Below are positions 1-9,048 of a stretch of DNA of 64,000 nt, piece by piece. Below the pieces are notes generated by a model. It searched no databases. It had not been told where the DNA came from and saw only the letters and a list, made by a program, of their open reading frames with translations. A program made the position numbers and the translations under genes. Position 1 is the stretch's first letter. Each line of letters starts with the position of its first letter. This DNA is from Woeseiaceae bacterium (GTDB taxonomy: Bacteria > Pseudomonadota > Gammaproteobacteria > Steroidobacterales > Woeseiaceae), in the NCBI GenBank assembly GCA_021773095.1, contig JAJFKR010000033.1, positions 1 through 64,000 on the forward strand, given 5' to 3'.

Positions 1-59
1 GCGGATGATTCCTGCTGGCCGTTACTATTCGATAGTGGATATAGGCATCGAAAACATCT

Positions 60-1073
60 ATGAAAGCAATGCTCCTCAAGCGAATAGCAACACTGCAGGA
101 CAATCCTGAGCCACTGACGCTTGCGGATATTCCGGTTCCGAAACCGGCATCCGACGAGGTATTGATCCGGGTCAATGCCTGCGGCGTTTGCCACACGGAG
201 CTGGACGAGATTGAGGGCCGAACGTCACCGCCCAACTTACCGATAGTTCCGGGCCATGAAGTGATAGGGCGGGTTGCTGAGACAGGTAACCGTGTCACGA
301 GGCTTGAAGTCGGCGATCGTGTCGGTGTGGGGTGGATTTTCAAGTCCAGCGGCGAGGACAACGAGAACATCAGCGATCAGTTTGTTGCTACCGGCCGTGA
401 CGCGAATGGTGGCTACGCCGAGTACATGACGGCGCACGAGCGATACGCGTATCGCATTCCTGACAGTTTCAATGACTACGAAGCGGCACCGTTGTTATGT
501 GCAGGTAGCGTCGGTTATCGGGCACTAAAACTCACTAACATACGGAACGGTGACATTCTGGGCCTGACAGGCTTCGGTGGATCCGGCCATCTGGTGTTGC
601 AACTGGCCAGGTATCTGTACCCTGAAACACCTGTCTACGTTTTTGCTCGCAGCCCCGAAGAGCGCAAGTTCGCAATCGAACTGGGCGCGGCATGGGCAGG
701 CGATACAGATGATATGCCGCCGGAGCCGCCGCACGCGATTATCGATACGACGCCGGCGTGGCGTCCTGTACTTGCTGCCATGCGGTGCCTGCGCCCCGGC
801 GGGCGGCTCGTCATCAATGCAATTCGCAAAGAAGATCGGGACAAGTCACTGATGGCTGATATCGACTACTCGGCACATCTTTGGCAGGAGAAAGAACTCA
901 AAACGGTCGCTAACGTCACAGGCAATGACATCAAAGCTTTTCTGGAGATCGCCGCTGCGGCGGGTATTCGACCCGAGGCGCAGGTCTACCAACTTGATGA
1001 GGCTAATAAGGCGTTATACGACTTATATTCCGGTCATGTACGAGGCGCCAAAGTTCTCGCGATTGGCACATGA
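60..1073 (+). CDS. Zinc-dependent alcohol dehydrogenase family protein lacking the structural zinc site
   Basis: A medium-chain dehydrogenase/reductase of 337 residues, expected to oxidise or reduce alcohols and aldehydes with NAD(P). The GroES-like N-terminal domain keeps the catalytic zinc ligands: Cys44-His45 in CGVCHTE and His66-Glu67 in GHEVIG, plus a Cys in LLCAGSVGYR near residue 147. The Rossmann fold begins at GLTGFGGSGHLVLQ. The lobe that normally carries four structural-zinc cysteines reads GWIFKSSGEDNENISDQF and has none. That suggests a subfamily that does without the structural zinc. The gene stands alone and runs toward the convergent ferritin-like gene. The substrate cannot be told from sequence. 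Confidence 0.9.
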   Translation: MKAMLLKRIATLQDNPEPLTLADIPVPKPASDEVLIRVNACGVCHTELDEIEGRTSPPNLPIVPGHEVIGRVAETGNRVTRLEVGDRVGVGWIFKSSGEDNENISDQFVATGRDANGGYAEYMTAHERYAYRIPDSFNDYEAAPLLCAGSVGYRALKLTNIRNGDILGLTGFGGSGHLVLQLARYLYPETPVYVFARSPEERKFAIELGAAWAGDTDDMPPEPPHAIIDTTPAWRPVLAAMRCLRPGGRLVINAIRKEDRDKSLMADIDYSAHLWQEKELKTVANVTGNDIKAFLEIAAAAGIRPEAQVYQLDEANKALYDLYSGHVRGAKVLAIGT

Positions 1074-1096
1074 GTGCATCCGTTCTCTAGAGTCCC

Positions 1097-1618
1097 CTAA
1101 AGATAGGGGGTCTCGTCGAGGTCGAACTCGGCCTCGACGCTGGCGCTCGAGGGTAATTTGGCCCTTGCCTCTCGCAGCATCTCGACGTGCTCGGCCTCCT
1201 CGTCTCGAAGCTCAGTGAACAGTTCCCGAACCTCGGTATCGGTGATGCCGGGCAAGGCCATGTCGTAGAAGTCATAGGCCTTCTTCTCAGCGGCGAGCCC
1301 GACCTCGAACGCCTGGAGGGTGGACATACCGCGGTGCGGCGCCCCCATTTCCGGAGCTTCGACATCGTACAGGTCGTCAAGCGTCAGCCGCACGGGGGCG
1401 TCACCGAACAGAGCCTTGCGCCGGGCCTCCAGCTCCTGGCCGTGCTTGGCCTCGTTCTCGGCCATCGAGGCGAAGAAGGCTCCGGCATCGTAGCCGCCCG
1501 TGCGTCCGAGCTGCGAAGCGAACATTTGATAGCGGTGACAGGCCTCCATCTCGATTAGCTTCGCGAGGTCGAGGGCGTCCATCAGGCTGAGCTTGGACAG
1601 GTCAATACGGGTGGACAT
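1097..1618 (-). CDS. Ferritin-like / rubrerythrin-type diiron protein
   Basis: A 173-residue four-helix-bundle protein. Each half carries a Glu followed by an ExxH pair: EMEACHRYQ and ENEAKH in the first half, EKKAYDFYD and EEAEHVEML in the second. This is the ligand pattern of ferritin-like and rubrerythrin diiron centres. There is no rubredoxin CxxC domain and no signal peptide, so it is probably a cytoplasmic diiron or peroxide-handling protein. It is monocistronic and convergent with the alcohol dehydrogenase. Substrate and role are inferred from the fold only. Confidence 0.85.
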   Translation of the reverse strand: MSTRIDLSKLSLMDALDLAKLIEMEACHRYQMFASQLGRTGGYDAGAFFASMAENEAKHGQELEARRKALFGDAPVRLTLDDLYDVEAPEMGAPHRGMSTLQAFEVGLAAEKKAYDFYDMALPGITDTEVRELFTELRDEEAEHVEMLREARAKLPSSASVEAEFDLDETPYL

Positions 1619-1701
1619 TGAAATCGACTCCTGGTCTGGGTTTGACGTTCTGAAGCGGCCCGTCGGGCGTGCCCCAATGAATTCGTTTTTGCGGTGTTAC
1701 C

Positions 1702-2322
1702 TCAAATCAATAGGTCGATGCGCAGTTGGCGCACAATTGCGTTCGCCTCATCCAGCAGTGCGGTCGACATACTTGTCTTCTCAAAGCAGGTTGATTGAAT
1801 TGCCCATACGCGGTCTTGGCTACCAGCATCGTACAGATTCGTAATCACAACTACCTTGTGCGCCAGTTTGACTGAGTCTGGTTCGCGAATGACCCTATGG
1901 TCGTATAAGAAGTAATCGACAGGATCGCCACCTCGACACGTTGACTCAATTTCATCACGGCCTTTTACGATATCGATACTGGTATCTACACTGGCTATGT
2001 GCGTGACCAGAATTCCATCCGCTCCGACTGCTTTGCCTACCCGATTGATATCGTCCCGCAGTAGGCCGTCGCTGGCATCGAGGTATGCGTGGCTCGGAAT
2101 CGCATCAACCTGCTCTCGCCGGAGTCTCAGTACGATTTCGTTTTCGAATTGCTGTTGTTGGCTGTGGTCGTTGGAAATATCAACCACCAGCAGTCGTTTA
2201 TAGATTTTCGACGAGCGCGCCGGATCGTCATACAGTTTCACTACTTCGGTCTGCGGGGCGCAGCCGCCAGCTATAGTTGCGGCGATTGAGACCACTCCAA
2301 GCATTCGGACGACGCTTCGCAT
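1702..2322 (-). CDS. Putative lipoprotein of unknown function
   Basis: A 206-residue protein with a lipoprotein signal peptide. The hydrophobic stretch ends in a lipobox-like TIAGGC followed by APQTEVV. The mature part has an alternating alpha/beta pattern (YKRLLVVDISNDHSQQQQFE, ADGILVTHIASV) that resembles small periplasmic lipoproteins with a ferredoxin-like or DUF4136-like fold, but I do not recognise the family. Two conserved-looking cysteines lie at ESTCRGG and IQSTCFEK. The gene stands alone and is divergent from the PEBP-family gene. Confidence 0.7.
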   Translation of the reverse strand: MRSVVRMLGVVSIAATIAGGCAPQTEVVKLYDDPARSSKIYKRLLVVDISNDHSQQQQFENEIVLRLRREQVDAIPSHAYLDASDGLLRDDINRVGKAVGADGILVTHIASVDTSIDIVKGRDEIESTCRGGDPVDYFLYDHRVIREPDSVKLAHKVVVITNLYDAGSQDRVWAIQSTCFEKTSMSTALLDEANAIVRQLRIDLLI

Positions 2323-2480
2323 GACTATTCTCCCGCTGATACCCTACTCGACACCAATGCTACGACCTTTAAGCACGACGATCATCGGTACTTACCCGTA
2401 GATCCTCGGTCTCTGATAACCCAGAGACGAATTTATGCGATTATCCTGTCCCAGGGACAAGACCTAGAGGAGTTATCCTG

Positions 2481-2957
2481 ATGGGATTCGCATTATCAGA
2501 AATAGAGCTCGTTAGTTCAGCCTTCCAGCAAAGAGGAAACATCTCGAAAAGTTACACCGGGGAGGGCGATGACGTTTCGCCGCCGTTGTCATGGTCGCAT
2601 GTGCCCGAGGGGACGCGATCCTTCGCTTTGATCTGCCACGACCCCGATGCGCCGCTCGTAACGCCGGGCTCCTACGGTTTCGTGCATTGGGTGCTATACA
2701 ATATCCCGGCTTCGGTGACGCAGCTTGCCGAGGGCGAAAAAAACTTCACGAAAGGCGTCAACAGCTACGGCCGTAACGGCTACGGTGGACCCATGCCGCC
2801 GGAAGGACATGGTATTCATCATTATTTTTTCTGGATACTGGCCCTGGACGTCGAGTCTGATTTCGAGACTGGACTGTCGATGGAGGAACTCCTGAAAGAG
2901 ATCGAACCGAATGTGATCGGAATGAATCGCCTGGTAGGTACTTACTGCAGAGGGTAG
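2481..2957 (+). CDS. YbhB/YbcL family Raf kinase inhibitor-like protein (PEBP)
   Basis: A 158-residue phosphatidylethanolamine-binding-protein-family member. The anion-binding pocket motifs are visible: ICHDPDAP (the DPDxP signature), VHWVLYNIP and GPMPPEGHGIHHYFF (the GPxPP..HxYxF signature). There is no signal peptide, so it is probably cytoplasmic. A good ribosome site (GAGGAG) precedes the ATG. The physiological ligand of bacterial members is generally unknown. The family call is secure; the function is not. Confidence 0.9.
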   Translation: MGFALSEIELVSSAFQQRGNISKSYTGEGDDVSPPLSWSHVPEGTRSFALICHDPDAPLVTPGSYGFVHWVLYNIPASVTQLAEGEKNFTKGVNSYGRNGYGGPMPPEGHGIHHYFFWILALDVESDFETGLSMEELLKEIEPNVIGMNRLVGTYCRG

Positions 2958-2975
2958 TTCTTCCGACAGGAGAGC

Positions 2976-4058
2976 TTATTCGCCTAACGCTGCCAGCTGG
3001 TCGGCCTGATACTCATTGATCAGCGGTTCGACAACCTGATCTAGCCCACCTTCAACAATTTCATCGAGTTTGTAGAGGGTCAGGTTGATGCGGTGGTCGG
3101 TGACACGACCCTGGGGGTAGTTGTACGTCCGAATTCGTTCGCTGCGATCGCCGGAGCCAACGAGTAGTTTTCGCGTCGCCGCATGCTCGGCTTCCTGTTC
3201 AGCAACTTGCGTGTCGAGCAAGCGCGCCTGAAGTAACGACATCGCCCGCGCACGGTTTTTGTGCTGTGAACGCTCGTCCTGACACTCCACGACGATGCCG
3301 GACGGTAAATGCGTCAAGCGCACTGCGGAGTCCGTCTTGTTGACGTGCTGGCCACCGGCGCCGGACGCACGGTAAGTGTCAACGCGCAAGTCTGCAGGAT
3401 TGATTTCTGTTTCTTCAACTTCATCGGGCTCAGGCAAGACTGCAACGGTGCAGGCAGACGTATGTATACGGCCCTGAGACTCTGTTGCTGGCACTCGTTG
3501 CACACGATGTGCGCCCGATTCAAACTTCAGTTTTGCGAAGATGCTGTTGCCCGTGATGCGGCTGATAATTTCCTTGTAACCGCCATGATCACCTTCGCGT
3601 GCGGAAATAATCTCCAGCGACCAGCCCGATGTCTCTGCGTATCGCGAGTACATTCGAAATAAATCGCCCGCAAAAATCGCCGCTTCGTCGCCGCCCGTGC
3701 CAGCACGGATTTCGAGAAACACGTTGGCGTCGTCATGCGGGTCCGGCGGGATCAGGGACTTCTGCAGCTCCACCAGGAGAGCTTCCTGACGCGCAGTTAA
3801 TTCCTCAAGTTCTTCCCGTCCCATCTCGCGAACTTCTTTGTCAGAGTCACTCGCCATTTCTTCGGCAGCGGCGACGTCTCCAGAGAGGTTCTCGTATTCC
3901 CTGAACAGATTAACGATCGGCTCAACGCGCGCATATTCCTTCGACAGGTCCCGAAACTGATTCTGATCTCTGATCACATCCGGATCCGAGAGCAATCCCG
4001 CTATTTCCTCAAAGCGGTCGCTGACGGATTCGAGCTTAAAACGTATGGATTCTTTCAC
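2976..4058 (-). CDS. prfA: Peptide chain release factor 1
   Basis: RF1 recognises UAA and UAG stop codons and triggers peptidyl-tRNA hydrolysis on the ribosome. At 360 residues it is the family's usual length. It contains the catalytic [15 protein letters not shown] loop (GGQ) and the RF1-type PAT tripeptide in [12 protein letters not shown], which separates it from RF2. It starts 3 nt after hemA stops, so the two are co-transcribed and probably translationally coupled, as in many gammaproteobacteria. The usual third gene, prmC, which methylates the GGQ glutamine, is not downstream; the next gene is the convergent PEBP protein. Confidence 0.98.
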   Translation of the reverse strand: MKESIRFKLESVSDRFEEIAGLLSDPDVIRDQNQFRDLSKEYARVEPIVNLFREYENLSGDVAAAEEMASDSDKEVREMGREELEELTARQEALLVELQKSLIPPDPHDDANVFLEIRAGTGGDEAAIFAGDLFRMYSRYAETSGWSLEIISAREGDHGGYKEIISRITGNSIFAKLKFESGAHRVQRVPATESQGRIHTSACTVAVLPEPDEVEETEINPADLRVDTYRASGAGGQHVNKTDSAVRLTHLPSGIVVECQDERSQHKNRARAMSLLQARLLDTQVAEQEAEHAATRKLLVGSGDRSERIRTYNYPQGRVTDHRINLTLYKLDEIVEGGLDQVVEPLINEYQADQLAALGE

Positions 4059-4061
4059 TGC

Positions 4062-5324
4062 TTAGGCTTTCTTGTCCGTGTCGAGGCTAAAAAGGGTACG
4101 CGCTGCCTCGATTAGCTCTTCATCGGAATGTTCAGCTGCTTTGCGCAGCGAGACGCTGGGGCTGTGCAGTATTTTTTTCATCAATGCAGCGGTCGCATAC
4201 TCAATAGCATCGTTCGCCGACTCACCGCGTGCCAGACGCCTAAGCGCCTGCGTGTTCACCTCGTCCCGAATGGTTTCGATTTGTTCGCGCAGCGCCGCGA
4301 TAACCGGGGCGGCCTGCTTCGATCGCTCAATGTTCTGATAGCGCCGTATCTCGTCATCCAGCAGTTTGCCGGCTTCAATCGCTGCAGCCTGGCGATTGCC
4401 TTGCCCTTGTTGAATGACCTTGTCCAGATCGTCGATGGTGTAGAGATACACATCCTCAAGGTCTGCGACGCCGGATTCGATATCCCGTGGCACAGCAATA
4501 TCGACCGCGAATATTGGTTTGCGTTTGCGCGCCTTGACGGCAGCTTTCATGTGATCGAGTCGAACGACCGGGTCGGGGCTTGCTGTTGAGCAGATCAAAA
4601 TGTCTGCCTCGGGCAAAGTGCCCTCGATTTCAGATAGCGGCAATGCAAAACCACCAAATCTTCCCGCCAGATCTTGCGCCCGATCAATGTTCCGGTTGGC
4701 AACAAACAATCGGCCGATATCGCGGCTCGACAAATGCTTGGCCAGTAATTCAACGGTGACGCCGGCGCCCACCAGCAAAGCCGTATGTTTCGTGAAGCCC
4801 GCAAAAAACTGGTTCGCCAGATTCACCGCCGCGGACGCGACCGATACCGGGCTTGCGCCAATTTCTGTGTCTGTGCGTATTTTTTTGGCCACGGCGAATG
4901 TGTGCTGCATCAGTCGGCCCAGCTGACGGCCCAGCGTGCCGGCATCCTGCGCGTAGCGGAATGCATCTTTCAGTTGTCCCAGGATCTGCGGCTCGCCGAG
5001 GACCATCGAGTCCAGGCCACAGGCCACCCGGAATATATGGCGTATCGCCGCGTCGTCATCAAGAGTGAACAGGGTCTCGCCGAAAGACGGATCGAGATTG
5101 CGATCACTGTGCAGCCACTCGCGCAGGCGGCCGCGACCATCGTCATCCGTAATGACATAAAACTCGGTGCGATTGCAGGTCGAGAGCAGCACGGCCTCAT
5201 CGACGCCGGGCAGCTCGATCATACTGCCGAGCGCACGCGCGACGTCGTTTCCCGAGAAAACAACTTGCTCGCGAATTTCGACAGGTGCCGTGTTATGGTT
5301 TAGCCCGAGTATTTGCAGCGGCAT
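4062..5324 (-). CDS. hemA: Glutamyl-tRNA reductase
   Basis: NADPH-dependent reduction of glutamyl-tRNA to glutamate-1-semialdehyde, the first step of C5-pathway tetrapyrrole synthesis. N-terminal motifs are LGLNHNTAPVEIRE and LLSTCNRTEFY (catalytic Cys); the NADP domain has LVGAGVTVELLAKHL; a helical dimerisation domain follows. The ORF track opens at a GTG at 5354, but family N-termini match MPLQILGLNHNTAP, so I place the start at the ATG at 5324 (420 residues). First gene of a hemA-prfA operon, divergent from the TPR-lolB genes. Haem supply matters here because the window encodes many multihaem cytochromes. Confidence 0.97.
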   Translation of the reverse strand: MPLQILGLNHNTAPVEIREQVVFSGNDVARALGSMIELPGVDEAVLLSTCNRTEFYVITDDDGRGRLREWLHSDRNLDPSFGETLFTLDDDAAIRHIFRVACGLDSMVLGEPQILGQLKDAFRYAQDAGTLGRQLGRLMQHTFAVAKKIRTDTEIGASPVSVASAAVNLANQFFAGFTKHTALLVGAGVTVELLAKHLSSRDIGRLFVANRNIDRAQDLAGRFGGFALPLSEIEGTLPEADILICSTASPDPVVRLDHMKAAVKARKRKPIFAVDIAVPRDIESGVADLEDVYLYTIDDLDKVIQQGQGNRQAAAIEAGKLLDDEIRRYQNIERSKQAAPVIAALREQIETIRDEVNTQALRRLARGESANDAIEYATAALMKKILHSPSVSLRKAAEHSDEELIEAARTLFSLDTDKKA

Positions 5325-5432
5325 AACGTCTTTATGGCGGCGCCGAAACGACACCGAAGGATTACAAAGTTCGTATCATAAGCGAACTGAACGGCTAGTT
5401 CCTTGTCTCTGTAGGAAACGGACGAAATATTT

Positions 5433-7127
5433 ATGCTAGAGAACTGCCGATGGCGGTCAGCAAAGACGCTGATTTCGCTATCTACCCTGATAAGTATTCT
5501 GAATCTTGCACCCGCACTGGCTGATGAGAACGTCTCATCGGAGGCCAGCGCGCACATTTTGCAAGCCGAAATGGCGCTGCAGCGAGATGAGTATCTCAAG
5601 GCAACCGTCGCATATCGCAAGGCAGCGGAGCTGAGCGGTAGTGTCGAAATCGCTCGCAAGGCGACGCGCATGGGTTTTACCTATGGATTCAATGACGAGG
5701 CGCTGCTGGCGGCCAAGCGTTGGGTCAAACTTGATAAGAATAGCGATGAGGCGCGCGCCTTTTTGGGCCAATTATACTTTCGCGTCGATGATCTGCGTAA
5801 TTCCCGGCGCCAGTTCGAACGCCTGATAAAGGCCGAACCGGATGATCCTGGCAAGCGGCTGCTGTCATTACTCGGCTACCTGGCTGACGAGCGCTTACCC
5901 GAACGCGCCGACAAACTCATGCGAATTCTTGCCAAACCCTACCCGAATTCTGCGATGGCACATTACGCGGTTGCGGTGCTCGCATTGCAGGCCGAAGACG
6001 TAGAGCACGCCAAGCAAAGTGCAACTCGCTCAATGGAGCTTGATCCCGACTATATGCGGCCGAAGCTGCTCTACGCACGGGCGCTGATGTTCGAAGGGGA
6101 CAACGACAAGGCGATCGAATATCTGGCCTACATCATTGGCGACAGTCCGCGACCCGATCCTGATGCGCGTATGGAGCTTGCGCTCTTGTACATGCTCTCG
6201 GGCCGTGACGACGACGCTTTGAGCCAGGTGAACCAGGTATTGATGGAACAAAGCGGGCGTCTGGATGCGCTGCGCCTGATGGCCATTATCAATTTCCGTC
6301 TGGAACGGCTGGATGCGGCCTGGGATGATTTCGAAGATTTGCTGGCCAGCGGCGAATATCGGATGGATGCGTTGTTCTACCTGGCCCGCATCGCGGATTA
6401 TCGTGAGCAATTCGACCGTGCTGTCCGTCTGTACAAGGAAGTTCGATTTGGCTCGAATACGGTGTTTTCCCAGCGCCGAGCCAGTGCGTTACTGGCGCAC
6501 CAGCTGGACGATGTCGATGGCGCATTTCAGTTACTGGATGAATTTGCTGACGCGTCGCCGAACAACGCGGTCGATGTGGTTGCGCTCAAAGCGCAATTGT
6601 TGATATCGCTTGAGCGATACGATGAAGGTCTGGCGCTATTTGATAAAGCGATCGAATACCGCCCTGACAACGAAGACATTACTCTCGGTCGCGCGGAGTT
6701 ACTGCTGAAGATCGGTCGGGTCGACGAGGCGGTTGCTGAGTACCGTCAGGCGATAAAGCAATGGCCGGACAGTGCCGCTGCACTCAATGCGTTTGGTTAT
6801 ACGCTGGCTGATCGGACTGATCAGTATGGGGAAGCAGAAAAACTGATCCGCAAAGCGTTGAAAATCGAACCGAATAGCGCCGCGATTATCGACAGTCTGG
6901 GTTGGGTTCTCTACAAACTTGGACACCATGAAAAGGCCTTGTTCGAATTGCAACGTGCTTACGAAAAACTCGATGATCACGAGGTGGCGTCGCATATTGT
7001 CGAGGTTCTCGCAGTGTTGGAGCGAACCGACGAGGCTATCGAATTTCTCGAGTCCGCAGAAAAGAAAACCCCTGACAGCGAGTTACTGAAAAGTGTTCGT
7101 GAACGTTTTTTCTCCGAAACACCCTGA
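5433..7127 (+). CDS. Secreted tetratricopeptide-repeat protein between hemA and lolB
   Basis: A 564-residue TPR protein with an N-terminal signal peptide ending near APALADEN. Successive degenerate 34-residue TPR units run from about residue 40 to the end, clearest in the C-terminal half (AALNAFGYTLADRT, AAIIDSLGWVLYKLGH). The same gene position, divergent from hemA and directly upstream of lolB, occurs in Pseudomonas and related gammaproteobacteria. It probably acts in the periplasm as a protein-interaction scaffold, perhaps in outer-membrane assembly, but no catalytic domain is present. Its end overlaps lolB by 35 bp. Confidence 0.9.
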   Translation: MLENCRWRSAKTLISLSTLISILNLAPALADENVSSEASAHILQAEMALQRDEYLKATVAYRKAAELSGSVEIARKATRMGFTYGFNDEALLAAKRWVKLDKNSDEARAFLGQLYFRVDDLRNSRRQFERLIKAEPDDPGKRLLSLLGYLADERLPERADKLMRILAKPYPNSAMAHYAVAVLALQAEDVEHAKQSATRSMELDPDYMRPKLLYARALMFEGDNDKAIEYLAYIIGDSPRPDPDARMELALLYMLSGRDDDALSQVNQVLMEQSGRLDALRLMAIINFRLERLDAAWDDFEDLLASGEYRMDALFYLARIADYREQFDRAVRLYKEVRFGSNTVFSQRRASALLAHQLDDVDGAFQLLDEFADASPNNAVDVVALKAQLLISLERYDEGLALFDKAIEYRPDNEDITLGRAELLLKIGRVDEAVAEYRQAIKQWPDSAAALNAFGYTLADRTDQYGEAEKLIRKALKIEPNSAAIIDSLGWVLYKLGHHEKALFELQRAYEKLDDHEVASHIVEVLAVLERTDEAIEFLESAEKKTPDSELLKSVRERFFSETP

Positions 7128-7734
7128 GGACTGGCTCAAGCGATTAGCCGGGCTCGGCGTGTCCCTGGTGTTGTTGTCCGGTTGCGCCGCGACCCGGCCG
7201 AGCGTCGATTTGCCGGAAATTTCAACCTGGGAGATTCGTCAGGAGGTGCTTGGCACTCTTTCTGACTGGAAATTTCGTGGTCGTATCGCGGTAAAGACGG
7301 GGACTGAGGGATTTAACGGCAAGCTCAACTGGACGCAGACCGGTAGCCACTTCTATGCCACTGTCAGCGGCCCGCTTGGCATCGGAACCGTAGTGATCGA
7401 AGGGTCACACGGCGCGATTGTCCTGACCGACAAGGACGGCGTCAAAACGGCGTTGGTCGATCCGGAAAACGAGCTTTATTATCGCTACGGCTGGACGATT
7501 CCCGTCGCCTCATTACGATATTGGGCACTGGGAATTCCGGACCCAAATAGTCAGGCGGCGACCGCTGTCGACGAAAACGGTCATCTGGTCAGCCTTGAGC
7601 AGGGCAACTGGACCGTAGAGATATCGCGCTATCGTGAGAATGCCGGACAGCAAATGCCACGCATATTAACGGCAAGCAACCCGGATACGCGTGTACGCAT
7701 GGTGATCGACAAATGGTTGTTCTTCGATCGTTGA
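7093..7734 (+). CDS. lolB: Outer-membrane lipoprotein LolB
   Basis: LolB accepts lipoproteins from LolA and inserts them into the inner leaflet of the outer membrane. This 213-residue protein has a lipoprotein signal with lipobox LLSGC and then the LolB-like beta-barrel core (WKFRGRIAVKTGTEGFNGKLNWTQ, RYWALGIPDP). The start is a GTG inside the TPR gene, a 35-bp overlap; a second GTG six bases later is an alternative. In many gammaproteobacteria ispE follows lolB; here a tRNA-Gln gene occupies that place. A working LolB fits the several lipoproteins in this window. Confidence 0.93.
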   Translation: MFVNVFSPKHPEDWLKRLAGLGVSLVLLSGCAATRPSVDLPEISTWEIRQEVLGTLSDWKFRGRIAVKTGTEGFNGKLNWTQTGSHFYATVSGPLGIGTVVIEGSHGAIVLTDKDGVKTALVDPENELYYRYGWTIPVASLRYWALGIPDPNSQAATAVDENGHLVSLEQGNWTVEISRYRENAGQQMPRILTASNPDTRVRMVIDKWLFFDR

Positions 7735-7789
7735 CAGTGACCAAGAGTGACAGCACACTACGCCCGAATCGTTACAACACCACCCTGAT

Positions 7790-7864
7790 TGGGGCGTAGC
7801 CAAGCGGTAAGGCATCGGGTTTTGATCCCGTGTACCGCAGGTTCGAATCCTGCCGCCCCAGCCA
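7790..7864 (+). tRNA. tRNA-Gln (anticodon UUG)
   Basis: A 75-nt cloverleaf beginning TGGGGCG and ending CGCCCCAGCCA. The acceptor stem pairs GGGGCG with CGCCCC, the D arm is GCCAAGCGGTAAGGC, the anticodon loop is TTTTGAT (TTG at 7822-7824) and the T loop contains GGTTCGAATCC. CCA is encoded. It lies 21 nt upstream of the prs start codon with no terminator between, so tRNA and prs are likely co-transcribed. Confidence 0.97.
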
Positions 7865-7885
7865 TCTCTTGCCCAAGGAGGCAAC

Positions 7886-8839
7886 GTGGATCTGGCAACA
7901 ACTGCGGTATTTACGGGCAATGCCCACCCGCAACTCGCGCAGGACATCGCTCGTTACCTGAGAATTCCGCTCGCACGTGCCCAGGTTGGCCGTTTTTCGG
8001 ATGGTGAGATCAACGTTGAAATTCTCGAGAACATTCGTGGGCGAGAGACGTTTATTATTCAACCGACTTGCCCGCCAGCCTCCGAAAACCTCATGGAATT
8101 GCTGGTGATGGTTGATGCGGCCAGACGGGCTTCTGCCGCGCGAATTACAGCCGTCGTCCCCTATTTCGGGTTTGCTCGTCAGGACCGCCGCCCGCGCTCC
8201 TCGCGCGTGCCGATTACGGCGAAGCTGGTTGCGAAAATGTTTGGCACTGCGGGTGTCGATAGAGTCCTGACCATCGATTTGCACGCAGATCAGATCCAGG
8301 GCTTCTTCGATGTGGCGGTCGACAATGTTTACGCCTCGCCGATATTGCTGGGTGATGTGTGGAAACACAAATACGAAGACATGGTCGTGGTCTCACCTGA
8401 TGTGGGCGGCGTAGTTCGTGCTCGAGCTTTGGCCAAGCGTCTTGGTGATGCCGATCTTGTGATCATCGACAAGCGCCGCGATAAAGCGAATCAGTCGGAA
8501 GTCATGAATATCATTGGTGAGGTTGAGGGCAAGAACTGCGTCATGATTGATGACATGGTCGATACGGCTGGCACCTTGTGCCATGCGGCAGGCGCGCTGA
8601 AGGACAACGGTGCGAAAAGCGTCGCGGCCTACATCACGCACGCGGTTCTGTCGGGCCCGGCCGTCGGTCGAATTACCGAGTCCGCCCTGGATGAGGTTGT
8701 GGTGACTGACACAATTCCGCTCAATGAGGAGGCACAGGCTTGCTCGACGATTCGGCAGCTGTCCACCGCCGAATTGCTGGGTGAGACGATGCGACGGATT
8801 TCTGACGACGAGTCTGTTTCTTCTTTGTATGTGGACTGA
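7886..8839 (+). CDS. prs: Ribose-phosphate pyrophosphokinase
   Basis: Makes PRPP from ribose 5-phosphate and ATP for nucleotide, histidine, tryptophan and NAD synthesis. The 317-residue length is typical of class I enzymes. Visible motifs are [10 protein letters not shown], the ATP-site [10 protein letters not shown], the metal-binding [14 protein letters not shown], a KRRD loop in [13 protein letters not shown] and the PRPP loop [13 protein letters not shown]. The start is GTG at 7886 because a strong AAGGAGG lies five bases upstream and the protein aligns from there. Confidence 0.98.
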   Translation: MDLATTAVFTGNAHPQLAQDIARYLRIPLARAQVGRFSDGEINVEILENIRGRETFIIQPTCPPASENLMELLVMVDAARRASAARITAVVPYFGFARQDRRPRSSRVPITAKLVAKMFGTAGVDRVLTIDLHADQIQGFFDVAVDNVYASPILLGDVWKHKYEDMVVVSPDVGGVVRARALAKRLGDADLVIIDKRRDKANQSEVMNIIGEVEGKNCVMIDDMVDTAGTLCHAAGALKDNGAKSVAAYITHAVLSGPAVGRITESALDEVVVTDTIPLNEEAQACSTIRQLSTAELLGETMRRISDDESVSSLYVD

Positions 8840-8873
8840 TGCGTTTCGCGGCCTGACGGCCGCCGCTACGCTT

Positions 8874-8925
8874 CGCGCGCAAGGCGCGCTCCTACCCTTC
8901 CTCTCGGAGCGCGCCCTGCGCGCGA
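8874..8925. repeat. REP-like inverted repeat after prs
   Basis: CGCGCGCAAGGCGCGCTCCTAC is followed, after about ten bases, by its approximate inverse GGAGCGCGCCCTGCGCGCGA. The two arms can form a long hairpin like a paired REP/BIME unit. A single related unit (GTAGGAGCGCGCCCAGCGCGCGAC) lies after ychF at 11491. The remainder of the prs-rplY gap shows nothing else I can call. Confidence 0.7.
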
Positions 8926-9048
8926 CACGGTGGCAATTGCTGACACCATCAGTTAATATGCGCGCCCTTGCGTGGATTGGTCGCGATTCACGCGTTTTTA
9001 ATGTCTGAAATAAATTCAGCAAAATCAAGTAATTAGTGGAGAATAGTC

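Noticed and set aside
5325-5354. Longer GTG start for hemA given by the ORF track
   Set aside because: The extra ten residues precede the conserved MPLQILGLNHNTAP start and have no ribosome site.
7772-8368. 198-residue ORF on the minus strand over tRNA-Gln and prs
   Set aside because: Shadow of prs; the sequence has no family and crosses the tRNA.
8724-9008. 94-residue ORF over the end of prs and the following gap
   Set aside because: It is read through the REP-like palindrome in another frame and has no homology that I recognise.
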